Positions 47,986-58,499 of a stretch of 64,000 nt of DNA are shown here, one piece after another. Numbering within the stretch: the first letter of the stretch is position 1; every line of letters begins with the position of its first letter. A program made the position numbers and the translations under genes. Where the stretch lies: contig CM043962.1 in NCBI GenBank assembly GCA_014529385.2, positions 121,977,970-122,041,969 on the forward strand, written 5' to 3'. The notes under the pieces are model-generated. The model was not told the DNA's origin. It was given only the letters and a program-made list of their open reading frames with translations, and searched no databases. Origin of the DNA: Adiantum capillus-veneris (lineage: Eukaryota > Streptophyta > Polypodiopsida > Polypodiales > Pteridaceae).

Positions 47986-48008
47986 CATAGTAACAAATTC
48001 CCCTTGGG
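47986..48008 (-). other. Copia relic: polypurine tract and start of 3' LTR
   Basis: On minus, CCCAAGGGGAATT is followed by TGTTACTATGTATATGG, a standard tract-LTR junction with the LTR edge at 47995. The outer end of this LTR, to the left, is not resolved. Confidence 0.55.
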
Positions 48009-49127
48009 AGTGATGCGGTGAACAGGAGCTAACACACAGAGTATATGGAAGTTCCATGCCTTATGGATATGATCACCACAAAGGGAAGCAATAAGTTTAC
48101 AAAAAGCTTCAAACTTCTCATAAATAATGCCTTTGTGAAAACATCTGCAAGGTTGTATTGTGTTGGCACATAAGCCAAGCTAGTCTTTCCAGTTGAGAGT
48201 CTCTCCTTGGCATAGTGATAATGCACCTCAATGTGCTTTGTGCGAGCATGAAAGATTGGGTTTGCCAATGTGCTGGCCAATGCCCATATCAGCCATAAGG
48301 TCTTTGAGCCACACACACTCAACCGTAGCTATGAAAGCTTGTACTCAGTCTCACAACTAGAGGTGGCTATAGTAGGTTGCTTCTTGCTCAACAACCATGA
48401 TATGCATGAACTGTTGCACATGAAACAAAAACAAACTGAGGATACTCATGTGCCATAATAACCAACCCAATTTCAGTTAGAAAAAACATGTAAATATGGT
48501 GGCAATGATCACCTCCCCCCCCCCGGCGCCGCGTAGGATAAAACAACCTAAGATGTATAGTGTCACTTAAGTAGTGAAATATTCTCTTAACTTCCTCCCA
48601 ATGTTAGACCATGGGCTATGCATAAATTTGATCACTTGTGAAACTGTAAACTAAACATCTGGCCTTGTAGTGCATACATAAAAGAGGCAATCAACACATG
48701 TTTGGCAGAGGGTAATATATACATGATCTCCAACATCATGTAGACTTTCAAACTTGTTTCCATAGGAGTGGCAATTGGTTTGCGATCATTAAGTTCAAAT
48801 CTGCTTAGCAAAGTTTGCACATACTTTGTCTGACATAATGCAATACCCTCATCACACTACTCAAACTAAATGCGCGAAAAAGCCCCAAATCCAATGTCTC
48901 AAAGATGGCATTCAAATCAGTCTTAAATTTAGCAATATGTGTCTCATTCCGACCAATGAGCAATAAATCATCGACATACACAACAACGATAAAACATATA
49001 CCACGTTTTACATACAAAGTCTTTCAACTAGACTACTTCAAAAGCCAGTGGAGTTATCCATCTTCTCATACCAAGCATGAGAAGATTGCTTTAAACCATA
49101 CAATGCTTTATTACATTTGCACACTTC
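48009..49127 (-). pseudogene. Ty1/copia RT C-terminal half and RNase H (part left of the LINE)
   Basis: Reading minus from the LINE junction: KEVCKCNKALYGLKQSSHAW (49127-49060), then ICFIVVVYVDDLLLIGRNET (about 49005-48950), keeping YVDD, and FKTDLNAIFETLDLGLF. LSRFELNDRKPIATPMETSL follows in 48820-48632. The RNase H end is WALASTLANPIFHARTKHIE and VHYHYAKERL, with YNLADVFTKAL (48280-48130). It joins directly to the part at 55563-56900 if the LINE is removed. Frameshifts and stops make it inactive. Confidence 0.85.
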
Positions 49128-49229
49128 TTTTCTTGTCCCTTTTTTTTTGTTGCAAAACTCACAATTGTGAGGGAATGATATTGAACATCCCAAAAAATTA
49201 CAAGGTCTTGTCATGCTCTTGATGAGCCA

Positions 49230-52200
49230 TGACATCATCCAGGGACTATAATTACATCGGCTATCAAGGCAACCACCCCCACCAACCCGCCTCCTCCTCC
49301 GCGATACACAGGGTCCATAAAGTTGTCCTTTTGAGATCTTTTATTTACCGATGGCCAATATTTTCCCCCGTCCTAGGCATTCCATTTGCTGACAACAAGG
49401 CACAAGTAGTCCTAGACCAATCCTCCGACTGTTGCTTGCGCCCGAGCGTCCATATTAGCACTTTGCTTTCTTGAGTAATTTCTGCGAAGCTTGCCACCTC
49501 CGAAACTCCTTCAAACACACGGCGGTTCCTTGTCTGCCATACATTATGTAAGAAGAAGTATCTTACGATTTGAGTGCTGACGAGGAGGGCATGAATTCTT
49601 GAATTCTTGCCTCCAAGGAATAGGTCAGTCTTGGAAAAACTAATTTTCCATGTTCTTTGGACTCACTTGCATATTTTCCCTGCGAGGGCTTTAATAGTTG
49701 GGCAGTCCATGAATAGGTGGGCTAGATCTTCTCTATCCATCCTGCACCCCAAGTGTCGATCTGCTGACCCAATCCCTCTCTCCTAGATCTTCACCCTCGT
49801 CGGTAGAGCACCCCAAATTACCTTCCATAGAAAGACCTTCATGTGTTGCGGAACCTTTGGCACCCCAAGTGTCGATCTCTGACCCAATCCCTCTCTCCTA
49901 GATCTTCACCCTCGTCGGTAGAGCACCCCAAATTACCTTCCATAGAAAGACCTTCATGTGTTGCGGAACCTTTGGCTTCCATATGTCCTCCATTACTTGC
50001 TCCCACCTTTCGTCCGGCCATTGCTTTTTCCATAGCTTGTTTAGGGGACTAGACCAATTCTTCTTATGCATCATTGATTGATAAATGCTTTTAGGATGGG
50101 GTTTTTCTAAGAGACTCCTTCCAGGCCATTTCCAAGCATTCCAGTCAAACACCCAATCACAGATTAGCATCACTAAATTGTCAAGCTCCTTCATCACTTT
50201 GTGGACAAGCAAGACCTCCAAGCTATTGAGTTGGTACTGGGTAACCAGAAGGTCAATGGTTTTCCAAACTCTTGTTGCCACTGTCCTAGAAGTGCCCAAG
50301 TTGCTTCAGACCCTTAATATTCAGTTTCCTAGCTGTCTCAATTCAATAGGGAGTTTGTGGCAGATCTACAACTTTGGACAGCCAGGGGGACCAATGCAAA
50401 ATGGAGTTCTTGAAGTATCTGACTTCTTCCCCCCACTTTAAGACTCCTGCTGCTCTCTTGCATTTTCTTATCAATTCTCTTGAGCTGCCCCCCAGTCTTA
50501 AGGTAGACCACTCTGGGGCTAACAATTTGTCATGAACCTCCACCCCTCTCCACTTTCCACCATCCGAGCCAAGTCTAGCTTCTTCTATCATATCACTGAC
50601 CATGAGTGCCCAAACTTGATCCTGTTTAGCTAGGGAAACAACAAACTTGGCGCAACAAGCTTCTGCATGGACCACAGGGTTGAGAATTTCGAGCCCTCCT
50701 TGATTCACCGGTTGAGCAACTGATTCCCACCCGGCCCATTGCCATGGCCTGGAGGATTTTGTGTTGTTTTTCCATAAAAACCTTTTTACTGGTTTTAAGA
50801 ACTCTTTCCAGTGATACTTAGCCATCTTGAGAAGTGGGCTAGTGAAGGCAATGTGAGGAATCATAAAGGCATTCATCACTTTTATCCGACTTGGGAATGG
50901 GAGAAGAGCATACTCCCACCTACTCATTTTTGTTTTGATTTTTTCAAGCACCCACTCAAATCTTTGCTTGTGAGTCACGTCCACCCCCAAGGGGCTCCCA
51001 GATGTCTGAATATATTCCCTTTTGTGACAATCTCCCCCGACCAGACAGAAAGGTCAAATGAGTCATTTTTTGATAAGGAGATTAGCCTTGACTTCTCTAT
51101 ATTGCACTGGGACCACGAAGCTATTGAGAATATTTGTATAATCTCTAGAGCTTTTCTGATGACCTGGGGGCACGCCTTCAAGAAGAAGAGAGAATTGTCT
51201 GCAAAAAGTTTGCTAGGAGTTGGCTATTTCTTGGCAAAGTACGGCCTTGCAACTCCCCTCGTTCCGCACTAGCTTCGAGCGTCGTGATTAAAGGATGTGA
51301 TCCTATGGCGAAAAGTAGGGGGGCCAGAGGGCATCCCTGCTTAATAGACCTTTTGACCTCAAAAGAGCCCACAATTCTATCGTTGAATAGGAGCTCTGAC
51401 TGGCTTCCAGCCCCCAGTATGAGTACCAACCGACATAGGCAAGGCCCAAAGCTCAGAGCTTCCATGACGGCTTCTATATATGTCCATGTTATTCTGTCAT
51501 AAGCCTTGCCCACGTCCAGCTGCAACAGAATGCACTCCTGCTTTGTGACAGTTGCGTATTCGATGCCCACCATTGTTGGCAAGATGTTATCGTAAATGGA
51601 CCTTACTTTTATGAACCCATGTTGATGGGGAGAGATGATCTTGGTTAATCATGCGGGCTAGTCTGAGGGCTACTGATTTAGCTATAATTTTGTAGGCCAC
51701 CGACATCATCGTTATAGGGCGCCAATGTTTCAGTTGAGAACAACAGATTTGTTTTGGGATGGGTTTGATAAGCCCTCTCTTTACACTTACCTCCAACGAC
51801 CCTTCGACCATGGCTTTATTGGCCAATCTTGTGATTGGGGCCTTGAGATCATCCCAAAATTCTCTATAGAATTCCACCGTCATCCCATCTCAACTAGGGG
51901 ACTTTTCCTTGCCAAGGGCTTGCAATGCTAGTGAACATTCGTCTTCGGAGAATGCCCGTTCCAAGCAATTACCTTCTGAGCGGGGAATTTCCTTCTTGAC
52001 ACTCTGCAGTAAGGTCCCTCTAGCTTCTTCCACTTCTTGGAATTGGATCTCTGGCCGTCCAATGATTTGACTAAGATAGCTCAACATCATGCCAGTCATC
52101 TCATCCTGGTTATGAACTGCTGTCCCTTTCTCATCATAGAGCGAGCGGATGTGGCCCCAGCTCTTCTTGATTTTTAAAGCCCTAAAAAAACTACGTTTGA

Positions 52201-53118
52201 TTGGAGGCTTCATGTTGAAGGAAAATCTCCCTCGAGAGAAGCCTTGCCTTTCTGATATCTTCTAATTGCTCATTAGCAAGGTTAGATTTGGCTTCGAGCC
52301 ATCGTTTGTGCTCCTCCTTAGTAGCATGCCCATTGGCTTTTATGGAGATAAGCAACTGGACCTCTGCTGTAAGATGCAGAAGGTGTACTTCCCTAGCTTT
52401 CTTGAACCGGGGGCCCGAGGTTTTGATTGCTTTCTGGATGCTCCGAGCAAACAGGTCCCACGCATTGTGTTTGTTGAGGTCGATATCTTTTTTGAGCTTA
52501 CCGAGTGCTTTCTTGGTTAGATTCCTGAAAAAGAGGGTCTTTGAATAGGTGTGCCCCTATTACTAACAATTTTTTCTCACCTCTTGGGGTCTCCTCCTCC
52601 CCTTTATTCTTCTTAAAATGTATGTGCAGAGGAATGTGATCCGAAAGGCTTTTTGTTGGGACTACCTTCATCTCCACCAATATGCTCTTTTCTACCATAT
52701 TGAAGTCGCCAACCAACAACCAGTCACCTTCAATAGGAGTATCTCTAAGACGCATCCATATTTTAGCTCTTTCTTTTGCATTGCAAGGGCCGTACACATT
52801 CACAACGGTGAAGGGATGCCCTTCCCATCTAATTCTAATCCCCAAGATTCTGCCAGATGGGTGGTTAAGAACCAACTTTGGCTCCAATACTCTGTCCGCA
52901 ATGCTGAGGACGCCACTGAAACCGTTACTTCCTTCTCCATAGAATACCAGTTTCTTTCCTAGCACCTACTTTCTCTTGCTATGGGCATCTAAGTGGTGTT
53001 CTTGGATGGCCCAACAGTTGACTGTCTTCTCCTTTTTTACTTCCTCCCAGAAAAGGGTACTCTTCTTACGGGTTTTCAACCCCTTTACGCTCCAAGATTG
53101 GATAGTGAGAGACTCCAT
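49230..53118 (-). pseudogene. LINE ORF2: endonuclease, reverse transcriptase, zf-RVT
   Basis: Starts MESLTIQSWSVKGLKTRKKS at 53118, where the endonuclease Asn of the WN motif is Ser, with an in-frame stop about 50 codons on. 52965-52498 gives VVNVYGPCNAKERAKIW, DWLLVGDFNMVE and SDHIPLHIHF, with the segment between the last two deleted. RT follows at 52213-51587 (MTVEFYREFWDDLKAPITRL, MMSVAYKIIAKSVALRLARM) and 51582-51178 (LDVGKAYDRITWTYIEAVME, SIKQGCPLAPLLFAIGSHPL). The catalytic motif falls at a frameshift near 51210 and reads FADN, not FADD. The 50990-50343 frame and a zf-RVT domain (50299-49898, WKPKVPQHMKVFLWKVIWGA) close it. This copy cannot transpose by itself. Confidence 0.9.
49745..49977. 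repeat. 116-bp tandem duplication within LINE ORF2
   Basis: CACCCCAAGTGTCGATCT at 49745 recurs at 49861, and the copies run to the same GGAACCTTTGG. They are almost identical apart from a one-base indel, so the duplication is recent. Confidence 0.92.
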
Positions 53119-53132
53119 CGTTAATGAGGTGT

Positions 53133-55017
53133 TCATTGGGATAGAGGAACAAATTCTTCAACATCCGAATCATCCCCCCCCCCCCCCCCCCCCTTGGTCA
53201 CATGAGAATCCAGGGGTTCCAAGTCAGGGGATTTCTTTTCTTGCAGTACTGCAAATGGATTGTGCAGTGGGACAATGAACTCCCCTCCTTTCAAAGGGGT
53301 GGAGGATGAAGTAGACCTCAAGTGTTCTCACGACTTGAAGCACTTTGGAATCTCTTGCCACTGCCTTCACCGTTCTGGCTCTTTTTAGACCAGGGACTTG
53401 GACAGCCGTCACCATTGTCACTGTCATAAATTTGGGGGTAGCAGCAGGAGTGTTGATCCTATTATTATTGCCTGCACCTTCAGAAGTTTGTTGTATGGGA
53501 ATCAATTCCTCCACAGGCTTGTCCTGCATCTTAATGTCCATTTTGTCACATACCATACCTCCTTTATCCTTCTCTGCATTTACCCCTTCGTTACTGCCTC
53601 CTTGCTTCTCCAGCTCTTCCATCGAGGAATCCATTTTACTGGGGGCCTGTGCTGCCGAAGCTGCAATATCATTAGAATTCAAGGGGTAGTCCTTGGCAAA
53701 GCGTCCAAAGTTGTTGCATTCAAAACATGCCCCAAAGTATGTTCCAAAGTTTAGCGGAATAGTAACTAGCCCTGCTCCGACATTGATAACCATGCTCTTA
53801 GGTGGCGTTTTAGACACATCCCAACCTATACAAACCCTGTTTGAGGTTCTGCCAAACCCTCTCTTGCTAGGTATAAACAAGGGAGTGCCCAATTGGCTAG
53901 CAAGCATCCTGAGATTTTCCCACAACCAACTAGGCAGACCCACAAGCTCAACCCAGACCGGATGAAACCCTTGTAAAGATTCAGCTGAGTCGAAAATTGG
54001 CTCCCAAGGCACCACACAAACCGTGGTCCTATTAAAGACTAGGGGTCCTTTGTCAAGGATCTTTTCCACATTGGAGGCCTCTTTGAATCTCACTAAATAG
54101 AATCCTTTAGCTAGGTAAAAAATACTTTCAACTGCTCCTCCATGGCCAAGAATCTGAGGGACTTGAAGCCATTGAATCATCTCAAATCTGTTTGGGATTC
54201 TTCCACTGAACCCAAATACAAGCATTAGATTAGCTTGCTTGGCTAACTGTTTTTTGATAATTGTTGGTGGTATCGCTATAGTAATAGCCTCGGCAACCTC
54301 CACCTGTTGGGGCAAATAATTTTTTAAAGCGAAAAAGACCAGATTTGCCAACCTGTCTTCCACCAGCCCACTGTAATCTGTTTGGGAGGTAGTTGTTTTG
54401 TTGCTGTTCGGGCCGGATTCAATAATTTTGTTGACTTCCTTAAGCTCTTGCTGAAGTCTAGCTCTTGTATTCTGCAGTTTTTTGATATCTCCTTCACTCG
54501 ACAATCCTTCTGCTGAGTCTTTTCCACAATCCTTGGAGTTAGGCCCCTTGAGTATGCTAGAAAATGAGATGCCTCGCCTGCAAACTGCAGATGCACTTGA
54601 TGCCTTATTTACGTTCGTACAGATGGGACCCTGAGGAGCCCCGTCTTTGAGGGGTTTAACCTCGAATTTGAACCCTTGAGTTGAGACCATTTTCTCTCTT
54701 GGTTCCTCAGAAGGCGCTTTTCCACCCGGTACAATTTTGTCATCTTTCATTGTTGAAGTCTTCGGCGAATTGGGGCTCGACATTTCAGCATCATGTAACG
54801 GTTTCAAAACCGAGCCATCGCCTTCATCCATCGGCACTACTAACTCCATTTCGGATAATTTACCCGCCGCGAACATCTGTGAAAATTTTACACTATCTTC
54901 GCCTGCGACTAACACGTCAGGTTCCATTACCAAGTGGCACACAAAAAGAGAGAGCATTAAACTCCCCTCCCAAAAGGGAGTTCTCAATAAAGGATAATAT
55001 TCGCTTACACTCCCCAC
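53133..55017 (-). pseudogene. LINE ORF1 (RNA-binding, DUF4283 type)
   Basis: A frame of 597 codons from 55017; the likely start is the Met at about residue 31 (MEPDVLVAGEDSVKFSQMFA). It has a Ser/Glu-rich head, a coiled-coil-like KKLQNTRARLQQELKEVNKI, then the DUF4283 domain of plant LINE ORF1 with LMLVFGFSGRIPNRFEMIQW, FYLAKGFYLVRFKEASNVEK and FHPVWVELVGLPSWLWENLR. The zinc knuckle reads CFECNNFGRFAKDYP: the His and last Cys ligands are replaced by Arg and Tyr. After a frameshift near 53310 the C-terminus continues SSTPLKGGEFIVPLHNPFAV to the stop at 53133, crossing a 20-base C run (53174-53193). It would bind LINE RNA. Confidence 0.87.
53174..53193. repeat. Poly-C run of 20 bases
   Basis: Lies in the ORF1 tail, where it reads as a Gly run on minus. 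It can be slippage expansion of an original short Gly stretch. Confidence 0.9.
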
Positions 55018-55551
55018 TAGGTGGTGGTGAAAAGCCTAGCGAGAAAAGTAGAGGCTCAACTAAGCTATATGCACATTCAATTATTAAGTAGGCTCAAAAA
55101 TCACTTACTAAAGCTAATAATCGCGAAGGCAGCATACACAAAAGCGATTATTAACACAAAGGGGTGCTTAGACAATAATCACAAAGACAATAATCGCGCT
55201 TTCAGCCTGCGAGAGGGGTACCCGATGGAGCTGTGCGAATACCGCCAATGGCGTATGCAGGTGGGCAGGAGGGGAGGCGGGGACGCTTAAGGCACTGGGG
55301 AAGCACCCCTGGCCGAGTCTTACAATGCTGCTGATTTCAAGCTTTCGAATGTTGACCATGAGTTCCGTAACACCTAGAGCAATAGTACAAGGTAGCCATG
55401 CACCCCTTCGCTAACGCGCACAACACAACAACCTACTACCTCTTCGCCATCGCGTAGAATTATCTAGGTCTCCCAGTTCCTTCTTGAAACCTTCACCCTA
55501 TTTCATCTTACACTCCCCCACCTCTTCTGTAGGATTGTTGGAGGTTTTCCA
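55018..55551 (-). promoter_or_regulatory. LINE 5' UTR with repeated AATAATCGCG motifs
   Basis: Between the 5' target duplication and ORF1. Contains TAATAATCGCG (55115), GCGATTATTA (55144), CAATAATCAC (55173) and CAATAATCGCG (55188). LINEs carry an internal promoter in this region, so the motifs may be part of it; this is inference. Confidence 0.45.
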
Positions 55552-55562
55552 TTTTCTTGTCC

Positions 55563-56900
55563 TTTCTTAACAAAACCACGAGTATGCATTACCTACACTT
55601 CCTCAAATAAGCCACCATTTAAGAAAGCACTTTTAATGTCCAAGTGATGTACATCCTATCCAAAATAAGTTGCTAATGCAAAAATAAAGTGAATAGTAGG
55701 TATACAACAAATGGGAGCAATTTTTTAATTATAATCAATGTCCCTTTTCTTAGCATAACCTTTTGCAACAAGCCTTGCCTTGTAGCGGTCAATATTGCCA
55801 TCCGACTTACGTTTAGCTTATAAACCCACTTTGTACCAATGGTCTTATTGCCAAGAGGCAAGTCACATAAAGAGCAAGTATTGTTCTTCATAAATGCATG
55901 GTATTCATCTTGCATAGAAGCCATTTAATTCTTTTAATTTTGTGCTTCATCAAACATAACGGGTTCATCCTTGTCACACATACTTGACACAGCCAAAGCA
56001 TAACAATTTGATGCTCAAGAAGCATGATGAGAACCCAAATGAATTTGACTATAGAAAGGTACATGCAATTAACTATCATGCAAAGTACACATCACCCATT
56101 TTGGCATACCTCTAGCTTCTTCATTTTCATCCCTATCCTCATGAAGTGCATCATTTATATCTGCATAAAAAATAGGATGATTTGTGAAATCACTTAAAAC
56201 TTGTGTAGGCTAAATTTATTTTATTTGGACTTACATTTATATTATCACCATTGAAAAGAGGCAACAAGGTATCTAAAATGTCATGTGAGCTTACATTGCT
56301 CTCTTTAGTACATTGACACAAGACTTAAACAATATCTTCCATAAAATGATATCTCAAGAAGTCAAGATGTTTTGACTATGGATGATATAACTTGTAACCC
56401 TTACTCTTAGCACTGTAACCAGCAAAGATGCATTTGATAGTCTTATCATCTAGTCTCTTGCGTTGTTGTTACAGTAGTAGAGCATAAGCCAAGAAATGAG
56501 AAACACATAAGTGACCAATAGATGGCTCCTTATCATGCCATACCTCATATGGAGTCATAGACTGCAAAAATTTGGTGGGACACCTCTTAAGTATGTAGGC
56601 AACACCCATGATAGCCTCTAGCCAGAAATCATGTACCAAAGCTTTGCTTTCGACCATGCATCATGCCATTTGTATAAGTGACCTATTTTTCCTCTTACCA
56701 ACACCATTTTGTTGAGGTGTATAAGACATTGTACATTTGTGTTTTATCCCATGACCAACCATAAATCCATCCAATTCTTATGACATATATTGCCCCCCTT
56801 GATCAAATTGGAGAGTACCCATAGTAAAACCAGATACATTTTCAATCAACAACAAAAATCATTGGAAGCATATTGACACTTTGGACTTAAAATTAAGCTT
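55563..56900 (-). pseudogene. Ty1/copia integrase and RT N-terminal half (part right of the LINE)
   Basis: Reading minus from 56900: integrase core GTLQFDQGGQYMS and KCTMSYTPQQNGVGKRKNRS, then DFWLEAIMGVAYILKRCPTK and MTPYEVWHDKEPSIGHL, and the C-terminal KTIKCIFAGYSAKSKGYKLY. RT starts at about 55920 with EYHAFMKNNTCSLCDLPLGN and KTIGTKWVYKLN, and DIKSAFLNGGLFEEV precedes the LINE junction. Many stops and shifts. No gag, protease, primer site or 5' LTR is seen to the right of 56900. Confidence 0.82.
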
Positions 56901-57188
56901 ATATACCCATGTATGCCATTGGAGAGGGGAAAGGAGGAATACACCCAACACACAAACAAATGCCTCTCTATAGCCTATGACATTCACAACACCCCAATAC
57001 TCTCAAAAACACCTTTGAAATGGCACATTTCCCAACAAATACACACTCCGATGCACACCATCAAATGCACAAACCCTATTGAAATCAACACTCATATACA
57101 ATCCACAATTCTCTTATCCCATAGACCGTTGCCGCTCTCTCTCTATTAGCAATAAGCTAACTTGGATCACATTTTTCGGAGCTCTCAT

Positions 57189-58043
57189 TGTAAAATATTA
57201 TTTTGATAAATCGGGAATATTGTAACTTCTATTTTCCGGATAAACTTTGTAATTGATGACCTAGGGCTACAAGCTTCCAGATTGTATCAAACTATCTTTA
57301 GTTAGAGCTCTCAGATTATTAGTTTTGACCACCAAAAACCTTGGTTAAGGTATAAAAGCCAATTTTTGTAAGTTTTTTTATAAGTTTTGGATAATGAAAT
57401 ACATAGTGTGAGCTAACGGTGCTCACTTCTCTCTTTCTCGCGCTTCCTACTCCCTCCCCGGTTGTCACATTGCAGTCGCGTCTGTTGCGTTACACCGCAG
57501 GTAAGAGCTCTACACATTGATGTAAGCAATTCACGGTATTTTGTAACTTTTGGCATCGCCAATCCGCAACCTAATTTCATCATAAGTAGGAATTTACACT
57601 TCAAAATAAAAAACTAAGTATAGGCGGGGTATTGGGACATCATTGCTAAGCATTTAGATGTATCTGGGTCGAAAACGATTAGTCAAAAATCCACAGTTGT
57701 TAACATTTGTGATTTTTGCACTTGACCTAAAGTGGGATTTGAGACCATAAGCATGTGTGCTTAGGTCTTATAAACATGTCTTAGAAGTTTTGTTATGTTT
57801 GGATGTCATTTGATGCTGTAACGGATGTGATTTGTTTGTCAATTAGCGATTGGCTTTTGATGATTTTAGTCATTTGAGTGTAGCTTGAGTTAGATGCGAG
57901 TTGTTTGCTGTTTTCCAAGAGATTGATAACCTCTTATAGCCTCTATGCACTAGTCGAATCAGTTTCATCCCATGGATCGACAATTTATTCGTGGTTCTTG
58001 CTATGTATGCAAGATAGGAGTGAGGTTAGACACCCGTACCACA
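57189..58043 (+). repeat. Probable 5' LTR of a second Athila-like element
   Basis: Ends CCGTACCACA at 58043, four bases from the primer site. A TATAAAAG box lies at 57351-57358. The left edge is a guess (TGTAAAATATT at 57189), since the partner LTR is outside the window. The DNA from 56901 to 57188 holds nothing I recognise. Confidence 0.5.
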
Positions 58044-58046
58044 TTT

Positions 58047-58064
58047 TGGAGCCATTGTCGGGGA
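58047..58064 (+). other. Primer-binding site, tRNA-Asp type
   Basis: TGGAGCCATTGTCGGGGA differs by three bases from TGGCGCCGTTGCCGGGGA, the site widely used by plant Athila and Tat elements. Confidence 0.75.
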
Positions 58065-58499
58065 TCGAAGAGACCTATACTAGGAAAAAACATGAGCGTC
58101 TTGTGAAGTTATCCTTTAACTTCCTCTAGGATCTCCTAGAGTAAAAACTTTCTTTTTAAAACCACATAGCTTAAGATTGTCTTCTTTTGCTGTGTAGAGG
58201 TAGCTTGGAAGTAATCATACTTGCTAAGTACCTTTAGAACTGTAGGATTGTAGAATTAGATTAAGATTTTGAGAATGATTGATGGACAAGACAAGTATTA
58301 AGATCAATGCTCAAGAAACCATAAAAAACAAGAAAATGAGTGTTTGTGGACACTTTTCACAACTCCATTGCAATAGAATCTAGGAGTAGGGTAAGTAGAA
58401 CCCGAGGTGGATTTTAGAACATTGCTCTCTCCGAAAGAATCAATTGTGAGTTATTATGTTGAAGTTATAGAATTTCAGGACTACGGCTAGAAATAGCAC

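Larger units (their letters stand above)
49128..55562 (-). mobile_element. Full-length L1-type LINE inserted in copia RT
   Basis: LINE body 49139-55551 (about 6.4 kb). On both sides lies TTTTCTTGTCC (49128-49138 and 55552-55562), an 11-bp target duplication. The left side begins with the T run of a poly-A tail (minus sense, 49140-49151). Joining the flanks restores copia codons ...FVKKGQE then KEVCK. ORF1 ends 14 bases before the ORF2 start at 53118. Both ORFs carry frameshifts and lost catalytic residues, so the copy was complete at insertion and has since decayed. Confidence 0.92.
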
